Assembly (NCBI GenBank): GCA_964468345.1
Contig: CAYXVZ010000013.1
Span: 1-64,000, forward strand
Length of the DNA: 64,000 nt
From: DALYLB01 sp964468345
GTDB taxonomy: Bacteria; Acidobacteriota; Blastocatellia; RBC074
Reading direction: 5' to 3'
The notes beneath the pieces were generated by a model. That model did no database searches, was not told the DNA's origin, and saw nothing but the letters and a program-made list of their open reading frames with translations. A program made the position numbers and the translations under genes. This document shows positions 11,101-26,100 of this stretch, piece after piece. The stretch's first letter is position 1. Every line of letters begins with the position of its first letter.

Positions 11101-14100
11101 GATAAGCGCGACCTTCTTATTCGAGAAATCAGCCTTGTCGCCGGCGAGCGTGGCCGGCTGATGACGCGCTACAAGGCCGAACAGGCTCGGCTCCGAAGGA
11201 CTCCGAAATCACTCGATCAGATCCGAAGCGAACCGCGCGTCGCATCTTCCGACGTTATGCCGACGCGTCCGCTCTCGAAAGAAGAGACAGGCGGCAAGAA
11301 TCTAACCCCACTGTCTGAAACCGGCCCGCAACCTGGTCCGCTTCTCCGCTCGATCGTTAATCCTGAAGGTGGCAATCCGGAGTCTTACCAAGATCCCAAT
11401 CAGCTCTATTTGCCGCCGAATAGAGGAAAGAAGGGGGACACTGGCGAGAAGTACGACAACGTTCGGCTGATTGCGCGCATTCGGCAGCTTGGCGGCATCA
11501 ATCCGGGTGGTGTGTATACGGGCGAGCTTCAGGGAGCCATCGACAAGAGGCTTCCCGGCATGATTAATCGCAAGGATGGGTATGGCCCGGATGACATGCT
11601 CGCGATGCTGGCCGATGAAGGCTACAACGTCGATCGCGATGATTTGAATTCGCTTTTTGATGCCATCGACCGGGACATCAGAAACGGCAACGAATATCCG
11701 CTAACACGTTCTCGAACGGGAGAATTCGAAGCGGGTTTGAGCGAGTACTACGAGAACTTGCCGGAAAATGATCAAGGCGATGTCGATGTTCAGACTTCAA
11801 CTGATAGGGATCTCACTGCGCCGGAGTCTCGGCCAGTAACGTCGCGCCGGCTCATTCCTCCAAAAGGCACAACCGGGAATCTTCGAACGGGCCCAGTGGC
11901 CGAACCGGCGATCGCGGAAGCGCCAAATGTTCAATTGACGGATGAAGCCGCGTCTCAGCCTGCTGCTGGCAGGACAATCCGTGAACAGCTTGATGACTTC
12001 AGGGATGAAATGGACCCTGAAGACCTTGAAGCGCTGGAGCGTGCGCTTGCGAATGTCGATCGAGAAGACCCGCGTGAATATGCGGATCGGACTCGGCCGG
12101 GGAATGTGGGCTCTGGCCTGTCCTACTCGCCGTATGCCGTGATCGTGGCGAACAACAAAGAGCAGGTGAAGGCGCTCTACGATACGCCGCTGAACACGGA
12201 AGAAGGGCAGGGGCTTGTTGATACGATTCGTGAATATGCCGTGCGCAACGACATTCCGCTTCGGCACGTTCACAACATGCTCAATTACATCCGCGGCTGG
12301 CAAATGCAGCGAGCTCGCCTTGAGGATCAGGGCATTGACCCGGATGAATATTGGGCTCTCCAATGGGATGAACTTCAGGGATCGATCGATTACCTGGAAA
12401 AGGAGGAGGCAAAGGCCTCCGCGAAACTTCCCGAAATCGCCCGCCGGCAACTTGGCACGGCGGAATTGGGCCGGCTCTTCGAAGCAGGTCAGGATCTCGA
12501 TTCGCTGCTGTATGCGCTGCATGACGATTCTGAATTGATGGAATCGTTTGAGCGAGCAGTAGCCGGAGATGAAGAACACTATGCGGCGTATGAAGATGGG
12601 GCCGTCAATGGCTATGGGATCTCAATTGATACCGCGCGCTACCTCGTCGAAAGCCGGCGGGCCGCGGAAAGGATCATTAAAGAGCGGAATCGAGGAAAAG
12701 AAAGCGGAGATGGCCGTGCGTCAGATGCGCCTGCGCCTGCTGCAGGACCTCGCGGTGATCGGCGAACAGGGCGAACTACCCCAATTAGTCCGGAAGCTCG
12801 ACTCGGGCCGAAAGAATACGCGCTCCTCAACACAGACCCGGCAAGCCTCTCCGACGCGGAATTCGATGAAGTCTTAGTAGCGATTGAAACCCTTCGCAAT
12901 AAGGGGATTGTTGGGCCGTTCGCCGGCGGACTGGAACTCACGCGGGGACAAGAAAAATGGATTCGCGATGTCATAGGCAAATTTGGTGATGAACGCCATG
13001 AGCGCGTGATGGCGAAGCGGCTGCCTTCCCGCGATCCTGAACCCTGGGTGCCTACCAGTGCGCAGCGACAAGCCAGACGTGTCTTTGCTGAACAGATAAA
13101 GGACCTTCCCAGCGATGAGCGCGCGCGCCGGATGCGCGAATTCAAAGCGAAGCAGATGGAGGATGTGGGCGGCCGTTCAGCGCGCAAACTCACCAAGGAG
13201 GAAATGGCCGGCGTGCTCGCCGGGGTTATCGATCTGAATGAAGCCCAGATGTCGGATACTCCGCTTGTGGCTGAATGGAAGCCTCGAACGATTACCGCGG
13301 AAGAGTACGCCGGAATGAAGGCCCTGGGGTGGACGAAAGCCGATGCTGATTCATTCGGTCCCGCCCTCGTGGAGCGCACTCTTGCCGAAGGTCGCCGAAA
13401 GCCGAAGGAACTCAAAGGAAGAAAGGGCGCCCCAGAATTAGAAGGCGCTCCCGAACGGCCGCAATTGCCGGCTGGTCCCGATGTGAAGGAACTCGGGCCC
13501 GCTCCGGATCGGAAGGCCCTGCCGCCGGCCCCTGAACAGCCTGCAGGACAAGCCAGCACGGGCGAATTGTCTGATATGTTCGACAGGATTATGGGCGACA
13601 TCGCCGGCGAAGAAGCCGCACCTGCGGAAACGGCCGAAACCAAAGAAACCGGCGAACGCGAACAACGCGAAGGGAAACAAGAGAAGAAAGCGGAAGAACA
13701 AACTGTTCGGCATCCCGATCCGGCAATTGATGGCAAGCCGGTCATTGAAAAACTCGATGATGGCCGGGTGGTCGTCGAGAATCCGGAAAACGCTTCTGGT
13801 GTCTCTGTGGTCAAGGATCGCAGCAAGGAAGAGCGCGACTATGATTCATCGAGCACGCAAGTCAACCTGCCGAAGGAACTCGCGGATAAGGTCCGTGAAT
13901 TCGGAAAGCGAATTCCTGATAGCGCCCTGGCGGACAAAGGGCGTGAAGACCAGCCGCACGTTACGGTCAAGTATGGCCTGAAGGGAAGCCGCGCCGGCGA
14001 GGTCCGCAAGATCCTCGAAGGGGCTGGCCCGATCTCGGCGAAGCTCGGCAAGGTCAGCCTCTTTACCACGAATCCGGATTTCGATGTCGTTAAGATCGAG

Positions 14101-17100
14101 GTCATATCCGATGACCTGCAGAAGCTTCATCAACAGATCGCCGATGCGGTTCCGAATGAAGAGAAATTCCCCGAATACAATCCGCACGTCACCGTCGCCT
14201 ATGTGAAGAAAGGCGAGGGGGCAAAGTATGCCGGCTATCGCGGTTTCGTTGGCCAACAACTGACCTTCGACAAGGTTCAATTCTCCGGATGGGCGGGCAA
14301 TAAGGAAAACATTCCGGTCACAGGCGAGAAGACTGAAACGCCGGCGACGAAAGAAAACACGCCGGCCGCGCCTACCCCTTTCAAACTGTCCTATCAGCGA
14401 ACCTTTGAGGAATACCGCGATGCGATACTCAAGACACGGCCGGGAATGACGGATGAGCAAATCCGCCAACAACACAACAGAATCGTCATTGATGCTGTAA
14501 ACGCTGGTGCGACGGTGCCCACGGAAGTCTGGGATTCCGTTCCCTATGAGTTGTATCAGGGGATGAAAGTTCGCGCGGATATTGTGCCTGAAGGGTATCA
14601 GCATCCGGGTGAGAAAGAAGAAGCCGCGCCGACAGGAAAGGCGGCTGAAGTTGAAGGTCCTTTTTCGATCGCAGACTGGATGCGCGGAGCGGAAAGCGCA
14701 TCAGATCGAATTGAAGACTCCGATACCTCGACGCTGCAAAAGGCGCGTGACGCGATCAGTGAGCAAATTCAGATGCTCGAAGAGGAGCGCGCATACAGGG
14801 AGCAAACTCGCGAATTGCCTGTCTCAGAAGTCGATGAAGTGCTAAAGGAAGTCAAAAATCTCCAGTATCTGGTTATGCTGGAATTGACAGATAGGGGAGA
14901 TTTCGGCCCTGGCATATCAGAGGAAAGAGCCAACACTGAGCGGGAGAAACGCGGACTCTCTGACATACTTCCAACGTCAAGAAAGAAAGCAAAAGGCGCC
15001 AAGCCTCAAACCGCACAGCCATCGGATTCAGAAGCTCTTCCGGTGGCGTCGCCGGAATCTGTTATTGGTCAAACGATCGAGCACAGAGACTCGCATATCA
15101 GTGGCGGCGAGGTTATTGCTGTGTCTGACGATGGCACTCAAGCCGTGGTAAAAACGCCTACCGGCGAACTCGTCACCATCAAGCATCCCGATCAGAATCA
15201 AGCGGTCAGAAAGCCGGAAGCCAGTGTGCCGGTCAACACTGCCGACTTATCAAGCGCCTTCGACAAGCAACTGGAAGACCTTTTGAACGAAGGGGAGTCG
15301 CCGGCGCCTGCTGTTGTGCCCGAACAGCCGGCCCCCGCGCCTCGGCCGCCTCGCTCGCGCAAAGAGGCGTCGACCGCTCCAAAGACGACAACCGATAAGG
15401 CAAAAACGCCGAAAGCGGAGAAGACCGCGCGCGAACCAAAGGCCCAAGAGCCGGCACGGGATATGAAACAGATTGCCAAAGAGTTGGATTTGCTCTTCGG
15501 CGAAACTCCCGAAAATGTAAAGCCTGATTCTGGCCTTCTCGAAAGCGCCCTGGGTCGCATGACCGACCAGCAATTAAGGCAGTCGCTGGGCGATCCATCG
15601 ATTCCGACAGAAACGCCGCGGGCAACACTGGAATACCTGGCACGCAAGCAAATGCGCAGTGTTGAGCCCACAAGGCCGGAGAAGATTTCTCGCCAGCAAA
15701 AACCTGTAATGAATTTCGTCTCTCAGGCGATCAAGGCCATGAGCACGAAAGAACTGATTGCTCGTTTAAAGGACGATGGCGCAAGAATCCCAGCAGGAGC
15801 AACGCGCGGCGAAATTGAAAATCTGGCACGTCAGCTTGTTGAAGCCGAATTCAATTCAATTGTTCCGGCATATTACGAAGATCCTGGGGAAGTTCGGCAA
15901 TTCCGCGGGCGATTACAAGATGAATTGCGTGGTGTTGGCCCTATTAAATCCCCGCAATATGAAGAACCTAAGATCGTACGTGATGCGCGCCAGCGTTTAC
16001 GCGAAGCTGCCCGGGGATCTCGTGCCGGCTCGGGTGGTCAGCAAATCGTAGATGCAGCAATTGTTGCCGGCTGGAAGGTCTACAAGGCTGGTATCTCGTT
16101 TGCGAATTGGTCTGAGGCTGTAATCAAGCAGGCTGGAAAGCGCGTAGAACCTGCTTTGGCTGATGCCTGGGCGCAGATTCAGGAAATCAGCGAATGGACG
16201 AACCTGTCACGGCCGATAAGCGCCTTTCTCCTTACCCGCCTATCGGCGAAGGCAAAGGCCAAAGATGCTCTCGCATTGATAACTCCCAATGAGAAGGGGC
16301 ATTCGGCTGCGACAAAGGCCGGTATTTCAGCAAACGATCTTGCCTTAGCGAAAATCGATAATATTCTTCAGGAGAATCCTGAAGCTTCAATCAGCGAGTT
16401 TTTGAAAGCCATAAGCAATGCCGCTCCGAGACTGAGTATTGAAAGAGTGGGCAGTGTATCGAAAGACCTCGGGGCAACATCCGTTATTCCAACAGACATT
16501 CTCCGATTTAATGGCCCGGCAAAAAACTATCGCGAAGTTTTGATGCGATGGGAGAATCCGCCTGAAGGAGTCGAATTCAAAAAAGAAGAGCACTATGGCG
16601 ATACGCCGAACGTTCTCTTTGATGCTCGCCTTGAAGACAGGGAGACGCTTGAAGGCGAATCGGCACTGTTCTTAATGGAAGGGCAATCAGATTGGCTTCA
16701 GACAGCCGGTGCGCCTATTGCACCACTAAAAAATGGGTGGATAGCCAAGCTTGCAGAGTGGACCATCAACGAAGCCTATTCGAAGGGGTACGCTGGCGTT
16801 CTTTTGCCAAAAGATGCTGAAGACATCGCTATTTTACAGCGCTGGGGCGGCGTATCCGAAACCAATGGTCGCTGGAAAAATGCCCTTGGATTCGACGTCA
16901 CTCCAATTATCAACCGCTATACAAAAGATTTTCCGAAGGAGTTTGAAAAGCAACTCGGGAGAAAGCTTGAGGTCCGCTCCATAGATGTCGGCAACGACAT
17001 GATTGCCGAAGTCTATTTTGCGCCTGTTCCTCAGTCTCCGCTTGACGCCAATTACTGGCGTACCCGCCGCGTTGCCAACCTGCCCACAACTGTAAGTGAA

Positions 17101-20100
17101 AAGCTGAATGTTATCGAAAAAGCCAAGTCGGAATTTCGGCCCGGAAAGAATGCCCCTGGTACTCTGTGGATGAATCATCAGAGTGTCATTACCATTTCTG
17201 GTGTGGCCAAAAAGCTTGGTATCTCACTGGAAGCCAGCATCTGGGGAGTGTCAATTGAACCATCCAGCGTCAGCAATATCGCTGATAAGCTGGATGAAGC
17301 TGCGCAGGACATCGGCGAACAGCACGGGCGGGAATTCGGCGATCCGATCAGATCGATTGCAGCATCGATGCGCGAAGCTGTTGATGATGCGAACGCCTAC
17401 AAACAGGATCGTATTGTGCTGGTGGATTCAACCAGCGTGAGTTTCCGGACGATGCGCGTCACTCTTCGTGAAGAACGCTTTCACCGATGGCAGGCCGCGC
17501 AGAAATTTCGCGATCCAGCAGTCGCGGAGAAAATTCATAATGCGTTAATCAACGATCCCACCTACACGAAAATCCGCAATATCCTCCTCGATCCCAACGA
17601 GTTTGATAGCAAGGTCCCGTACGAAAACAAGCCGGACGTTCTAATAACTGAAGCCTCGGCAAAAATCGCATCTGGCCAGTGGAATGATTACAGATTAGAA
17701 TCGCCGGAAGAGGGATATCGATTCCTCAAAGAATATTTCCGGATCGGTGCGCGCCTGATTGGACCGAAGGCGCTCAAAGAAAAAGCGCCTGGCGTAAGAC
17801 AGGCGAGAGAGGTACAGGAAGATGTCCAAAGAGAGTTTGGATCTACTAAATCTCGAAGAAGGATTCGAGGAAGCGAAGAGACTGGAGGAACAGGAGGCAT
17901 TGAATTCGCTAAGCCAAGAGTTCCTGGAAGGAATGAACGCGGGCGGCCTCCCGGTGGCGAATCAGAGACTCAGGGAAGCCTATTCGGAGATAGCGCAGAA
18001 TCCGGATCAAGCCAGCCAGTCGCAACCGCAGCAGAACCCGCCGAAAGAGCAAAGCCCGAACAAATCCAGCAGACAGGCATAGACGAAGAGAAATACCGCG
18101 TTACTGCGGATATCTTCGAAGATGCCTATAAGCTCTTTGCAGACAAGGCCACGAATCCGATTGAAGCGATGAATATGCTGCTCCGTACTCTCAGATATGA
18201 GTACGGATTCAGCACAGACAAATTAGCGGCAATGAAGCCGTATGTCCTGCGCTTCATCAAGGACAAAGCGCAACCTGGAAATGTCCAGCAAGCGCAAGAT
18301 GGAGGACAAGAAAATGAATCTGACGCCGTGGGCACAGATCAGGGCGGATTACCTGGAAGAGAACGAGCCGGAAGTGTACAAGAGGCTGAAGGAGAGCGGG
18401 GAACTCCAAGCACACGCGGAACAAGTAGCCGAAGCGGCGAGAGAGTATCTGGGCGAGATGATCGAGAACAACGCGGAACCGTGGAGCGCCCGGGAGATAG
18501 CAATGGCATTGCTGACGGAACCGTCAGAACTTCCCAAATCGCCGATGCAATAACATCGAGCGAGGACATTGTGGCCGCTACGGAAGAGAAAGCGGCCGAA
18601 GCAGATCCTTCGCGCGTTCCCAGCCAACAGCCTTCATCCACAATGAGGGCTCCGGATTTCTCGTATGATAGTGCGGAATCAATCTCGCCTGGCGGAAAGA
18701 AAACGAAGCTGAAGGCCAATTTCGCCGCAATCCGCCTACTCCGGCAAATCCAATCCGAAGGCCGAACAGCCACACGTGAAGAGCAGGATGTTCTTTCCAA
18801 GTTCACCGGCTGGGGCCAGTTCCCGGAAGTCTTCAACGAATTCAACGAATCCGGCGAGAAATGGGACGCTGAGCGCGAAGAACTAAAAGCGCTTCTCGGC
18901 AATGAGGAAGACTACGAGAAGGCGCGTCGTTCGACGCAGTATGCCCATTACACTGCGCCGGGCATTGTCGAACAGATGTGGGAGGTCGTTCGCGGGCTGG
19001 GATTCCGCGGCGGCCGTGTTCTCGAAAGTTCAATGGGAGTGGGCTATTTCTTTGGCCTGATGCCAAAGGACCTTCGCGCCACGTCTCAAATGACCGGCGT
19101 GGAAATGGAACCGACGCCGGCCGGCATTGCGAAGCTTCTCTATCCCTCGGCCAACATCCAGAACAAGAAATTCGAAGATTTCAATATCCCAGATGGTTTC
19201 TATGATGTCGTCATCGGCAACGTGCCGTTTTCGAACGAAGTGAAGCCCTATGACCGCAGATATGCGAAGTATCGGCCGAACCTGCATGACTATTTCATTA
19301 TGAAATCCATCGATAAGGTGCGAGAGGGCGGTATTGTGGCCGTCATCACGTCGACCGGCACGATGGACAAAAAAGATTCCTGGATCCGCGAAGCGTTCGA
19401 CAAGAAAGCTGACCTCATTGCGGCGATGCGCTTCCCGGAAGGATCGCACCAGAAGAACGCCGGCACGCAGGTCGTAACGGATCTCCTTATCTTCCAGAAA
19501 CGAAGAGAAGGCGACGCAAAAGGGCCGAACAGTTTCATCAATCTGGCTGAGGCTCCGGACGCGGATGGTGGCGCGCCGATCCAGATCAATGAATACTTCG
19601 TGAAGAATCCTCAGATGATCCTGGGGCGTCTCGATCGCAAGAGCTGGCTCTATAAGAAAGGGGAGATGAATGTCTCTCTGACCGATGATTACGAACAGCG
19701 ACTGCAGAGGGCTCTCGATTCCATTCCTTCGAATGTGATGGACGCCTCGCAGGCCTCGGCCGCATTCAGTAATGTCGAAATCGCGAATTCCGAAGAACTG
19801 GATGGCGTTCCGGACGGCTCCTTCGTCGATCGTGACGGTAAGATCATGATCCGCGACAGCGATACCTTCACCGAACCGCCGATTCCTGTCACCGATTACG
19901 AGCGAATGAAGGGGCTGATGGAGGTCCGCGACGCGTTACGCGGCCTAATTCAGGCTCAAATGCGAGACGAGAATACGCAAGCCGGTCGCGATACTCTGCA
20001 TCGAGTCTATGACCGATTTGTGAAGAAGTTCGGCGCCCTTCGAAAGAAGACGAACGCCAAAATGTTTGCTGACGATCCGGCAAGTTTCCTCGTTCTCGCT

Positions 20101-23100
20101 CTCGAAAAATCTTATGACAGCAAGACGGGAAAGGCGCAGAAGGCGGACATCTTCTACAAGGACGTCATCTACAAGCAGAAGCGCGTGGAGAACGTCCAGA
20201 CGCTGGCGGATGCGATCTCTGCATCGCTATTTGAATCTGGAAAGCTGTCTCTGCCTCGCATTGCCGAACTTCTGAATGTGTCAGAGGACGAAGCGGCAAA
20301 GCAACTCTCGAAGTCTGGCCTGGCTTTCCTGAATCCAAATGGAAATTGGGAAACCGCGGAGCAATACCTGTCCGGCACGGTGCGACGGAAGCTTATCGAA
20401 GCGCGCGAAGCCGCAAAAGCCGATTCGCGTTTTCAGGCGAACGTGGAAGCCCTGGAAAAGGTTCAGCCGCCGGACATCGGAGCGGAAGATATCTACGTGA
20501 AGCTGGGCGCTCCCTGGGTGCCTCCATCCGATATTGCTCAGTTTGCTGCATCGCTGATGGGCGCGCAGGCAGACAATTTCAGCATTGTATATTCACAGCC
20601 AACGTCTACTTGGGTCGCGAATTATTCTTCCAGCGGCAGGTCAATCAGTGGCAGTCAGAACGCAATTGAGGCTTACGGAACCAAAGATAAAAACTTTATC
20701 GACCTTCTTGAGGCTGCGCTGAACGACCGGCCGATAAAGGTCACTCGATACGATAGCGCAGAGAAGAAAACTTACGTCGATGAAGACGCAACGATTGCAG
20801 CGAATGCCAAGACAGAGGAAATCAAGGACGCATTCCAAAATTGGATCTGGCAGGAGGATGAGCGCGCGCTTCGGCTGCATCGATACTATAACGACAATTA
20901 CAACGATATTCGTGTCATTGAATACAGGGGCGAGCACTATAAGAACGATCAGGGCAAGTTGATCCTGCCGGGAATGAACCCAATGATCGAACTGCGCCCG
21001 AATCAGGTGAAAGACATTTGGCAGGCCGTTGTGAACGGCAAGCTCCTGGATGCTTCCGAAGTCGGCGCCGGCAAGACGTTCATCATGGGCGGCATCGCGA
21101 TGGAATGGCGGCGGCTTGGACTGGCCAAGAAGCCGGCGATTGTCGTACCGAAATCGCGTCTTGCGGATACTGTGAAAGAAATTCAGTTGATGTATCCGGC
21201 GGCAAAGATTCTCAGCCTTATCAAAGGATTTACAGCGACTGAGCGCAAAGCCATGACGGCCCGCATTGCAACCGGCGACTATGACATCGTTGTGATGTCG
21301 CACGAGCAATTAGACAAAATGCCGTTGTCGCCGGCGATCGCTGAAGAATATATCAACGAAGAATTACGGGAAGTCTCTGAGCAGATTGTTGAAGCTCAGG
21401 GGATGGGCGGACAGGAAGGCAACCGGATCGTCAAACGCCTTGAGGCGGTGGTGGAGCGCCTGGAGAACAAGCTGCAGCAGGTTCTTGATGGAGCCAACAA
21501 GGATGATGCGGTTTTCTTCGAAGAGACGGGCATTGATGCCATCCTGGTGGACGAAGCACACGCCTTCAAGTCTCTTCCGGTATATTCCCGTCGCTATGAT
21601 GTGAAGGGTATCCCGCAAACGCGGTCTGACCGCGCAACCAATATGGATATGCGCGTCAAATGGCTCTATGAGCAAAACCGCAATCGCGGTGTTGTGTTTG
21701 CGACGGGGACGCCGATCAGCAACACGATGGCGGAACTCTACAATATGCAGCGATATCTTCAGCCGGAAGCGCTGGAAGCTCGCGGCATCAAGAACTTCGA
21801 TGCGTGGGTGGATGTCTTCGCTGACACAGATTCGAAGTTCGAGCATAAGGCGAATGGCGATTTTCTGCCGGTCACTCGCCTCGCCTCGTTCGTGAATATC
21901 CCGGAACTGCGAAACCTGGTTGGGCAAATCATGGCGACAAACTTTGTCGATGATATGCCGTGGATCACTCGGCCGAAGAAAGTCGAGCAGGTTATCACCG
22001 TTCCGATGTCCGAATCGCAGGTGGAATACAGAAAGTCGATTCGCCGGCGCGTAGAAGTTTTAAAGAGAATGTCGCCGGCGCAACGAAAGGCTTCAGGCGA
22101 AAATTATCTGGTCATTTCGACCGATGCGCGTAAGTCTGCGCTTTCCTCCGGACTCGTCCAAGCCGGCGGGAAAGATCCGGGCGGAAAGATCGAGGCCGCG
22201 GCAAACAAGGTGCTGGAAATTCATAAGGCGCGTCCTGGCGTCACGCAAATGATTTTCAGCGATATGGGTATCAATGAAACGCCATGGAAATATTCCGTCT
22301 ACAAAGAACTGAAACAACGACTGGTTGAAGGCGGAATTCCTGCCAATAAGATCGTCGATTTCTCGAAGCTCAGCGACAACGCGAAGGGCGAGGCCGCGCA
22401 AAAACTCAAAAAGGGCGAATACCTGGTTGGTATCGGCTCTTCGTGGAAGATGGGCACAGGCGTCAATGCGCAGGACAAGCTGGCCGCAATCCATCACATT
22501 GACGCGCCATGGGTGCCGGCCTTCGTCGAACAGCGGAACGGCCGCGGCTACAGGCAGGGCAACACCAATCCGGAAATCGAGATTTTCTATTACACCACGC
22601 AGGGCTCCTTCGATCTCGTGATGTGGCAGGCCATCAATCGCAAATGGACCTTCATCCAGCAGTTCATGCGCGGCGACAACGATCTGCGCGTGATCAATAT
22701 GGACGACATCGGCGGCGACGATGCGGCTGAAGACGGGCCGGGCGCAATGAGCCCCGAAATGATCATGGCTATGACCTCCGAAAATCCCTATGAAATGGAA
22801 TTCGTGAGGTTGCGTCAGGAAGTGGATCGTCTGAAGCGGATGGAGAAGAACCATCGTTCCGGCGAAACGCGCATCCGGAACACGGTCGCATCGGCCCGGC
22901 GCAAAATCCCAGAACTCGAAGCGCAAATCGCCAATTTCGACAAGGACCTGGCGCATCTCGAATCGATCAAAGAAAATCCTCGGCCAATAAAGATCAGCGG
23001 TAAAACTTACGAGAAGCGCGCAGATGCGGCCAATCAGCTTGTCATCGCTATGGCAATGGCACCGACTGAGGGGGTTCATAAGATCGGAGAGTACAAGGGC

Positions 23101-26100
23101 TTCGATCTTATGGTACACAGGCTTGGAAATAAAGAATTTACTTACGCCGGTTTATCTCTGAAGGGCAAGGGGGATGACTATTACACGTACAACAGTGAAG
23201 AGGATTTAAAAAATCCTATATCGCTCTTCAATTCTCTCGACGGCAAACTGAGAAGTATCTCGCATTGGAAGCAGAACAAACTTGACCATATCGAAGAAGC
23301 GAAACGCGATATCGAACAGGCTCAGGCCCGCCTCGGATTGCCATTCAAACAGGCTGCGAAGCTGGATAAGGCGATGCGCGATTTTTCCGACGTGCAGCGG
23401 AAGATGAAGGGCTTTATCGACAAGCAGAATGCGGATCAATCGCAGATGACGCCGGCGAACTTCGCGGAGATGTTGGGCAAGGTCAACGTTCGCGCGAAAG
23501 ATGGCGCTCCGGTGGCCGCGATGATGCTCAAGAAAGAGTATCTAAAACGCTTCGCCGATTTGGCCGATTTAAATGTGACGATCACGCTGATGAAGAACAT
23601 CGGCGTCATCGAAACAGAAGCGGGCGACGGTGGCCTGAAAGATGGCGATGGCGAAATCGTATCGCTCAAGTTGACCAGCGACTGGATGGCAAAGGCAGCC
23701 GCCCACGAATCACAGATGTCCGATCTGGCCAAGAAGCCACTCACTCCGGCCACGCTTCAGAAGCTCACAGAGATGATTCAGTCTCCGAAGGGGGAGATAT
23801 CTATCCCTGCGCTGAGACGGCTTGCGGGTCGCTGGTTCCAGTCTGGAACAGACTTCGACGCATACCTCGGAGAACTGAACAAGGCTGAGGCCATTACCCT
23901 GTACCGGATTTACGGGAACACGGATTCATATCAGGAACATCTATCCGATTTATCGCTTGTTGATGGCGAGTATTATTCTCAATTCGGATTTGAACGCGGC
24001 TGGCAGGAAGCCGCGGAGAAGGTAGAGGCTCCTGTTCCGCCGAAGTCGGCACAGGTCGCAGAGGATGCTGAAGAAACGCCGGCCGTCCCGCAATATTCCC
24101 TCCTGGACATCGGCATTCCTGAGAATGAAGGCGGCAAAGGCAAGTATCGAGGCGAGGCCCAATCCGGCGACTTCAGCGACGTTCGGCGCGATCTCCGATC
24201 TGCAGAAGCTCCAACTCCGGAAACAGCCGATCAGATCCTTGACCGGCTGTTTAAGATTCAGCCAACGGGCGATCGGGTAAGAGAGTATGAAATTGATAGG
24301 GCAGTCAAAGATATAAGGGCAACCGTTAAGTCTGGATACAATGAACCTGGCGCCTTGCTGGTTAATATTCCTGGTACGATTGTGCTGACGGCGGCTCATG
24401 AAGCAGCCGGAATTCCCTCCGGTGGAACGGGCTTTTTCATTGGCAAGGTCCTGCACAACAAGCAGGCCATGATGATTGCCGATGCGCTTGAGAGAAATGT
24501 TCAGGACTATGAGCAGGGCGATAATCTCAGAAAGTTGGCTCAGAAGCTTCGCGATGCTGTGGATGATGCTGCGTCTTACGGTGAATCCGGAATCGTCATT
24601 CTGAATGTCGATCGAATGGGATTCACGCCCGTCAATGAACTAATCAACGAAGAGCGATTCCATCAGCGACAATTTACCCTTGGCCTTCACAATGTGAACG
24701 TGACGCCGAAGATAACCGCGTTGATTGATAAAGATCCGGTCTATCAAAAGGTGCGGCGCAATCTCATTGAGAAGATGGGATATACCGATGATCCCACGCT
24801 GATTACAACGGAAGTATCTGCACAACTCGCGGCCGGCCGATGGAAAATGCATGGATTGAGTTCCGAACAGGAAGCATTAGATTTCCTGGATAAATACTTC
24901 ACGGCGGCGGCTCAGGTTGTTGGACCGCAGGCGATTGAAGTAGACTTCCCGGGAACCGAAGCAAGCAAAGGAGTGCAGGCTAATGTCAGGAACAAACTCG
25001 GCATCGAAAACAAAACCGAAGCTCGACCTCGCCGCGGCAGCGGAACAGGTCAGACAGGAAGAGATAGGGGATCTGAAACTTCAGGCCCTGCAGGCGGCAT
25101 GGAACGAAGGGATGGCAGCCGGCGGGGAGAAGGAAGCAAAACGCCGGATGGAGGAAATGTATCGACGCCTGAATCCGCCGACAGCGGACCAGTCCGCCGC
25201 TTCCTAAAAGACGAAGAAGGTTCGGCCCGCATCGACCTCGGCCTGGGCAAACTCTTCTCCAAGACGCCGCCAAAAACCACACCTTTGCGCCAGATTGCCG
25301 ACATGCTCGGCCATGAGCGCGTAGAAATCGACGTCACAAACCTCCGTGATCAAACCCTGGATGCCATCGTTGAGGCTGTCCAAAAGGGCAAATACGGCAC
25401 ACTGCCGGGCGCTCGCGCCTATTACTGGGCGAATAAATGGGGCAAGACTTCCATCGGGAAGGCCCTCGGCGCCGATACTCGAGCCAGGAAGATCGAGCAG
25501 CGGCAGGTGAAATTCCTGAACGATGCCCTCAGTCTCCTAACCACGATCGCCGACAACTCCACGAAAATGAGCCAGTATCAGCGGGGAACTCGCGATTATG
25601 AGCGCGCGAAGCGCGACATGGATCAGGCTCGCGTGCAGCTCGCGAACACCCTTTCAAAACTCGGGGAATACACGCATCCGGCCACATACGCGGCCAAAGC
25701 CTATAAGGCGTCGATTCTGAGTGCGCCGCACATTCCTTTTTTCAACGTCGTTCAGCAGGCGTTTCAGTTCCCCGCGCACGAAGCGCAGCGGGCCGTCGAT
25801 TTCATGGTTCCGACAAAAGTTTTCAAGAAGTACGGAATCAAGTACGACAAAGCGCCCGGCGACATCCGGACCTGGGGCCCGGCGATGGAGAGGGAACTGA
25901 AGGCCCTCCGCGACGGCGTTGCTACATCCTGGGGCGATATCGCCTCGATGCTAAAGTATGGTGTTTCTGTGTCCGAACTGAACCGGGAATTTGCCGATGA
26001 AGTTGAGAAGACGCGCGGCCGGCGTAAATCCGGCTCGGCAATCGGAACAACCGACAAATACGAGATGGGCCATCGGCCGCGAATGATTCCGGGACTCGAT

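Noticed and set aside
15776..16051. 91-residue +1-frame ORF in the giant gene
   Set aside because: The main frame is well ordered here and the short ORF has no good ribosome site or paralogue.
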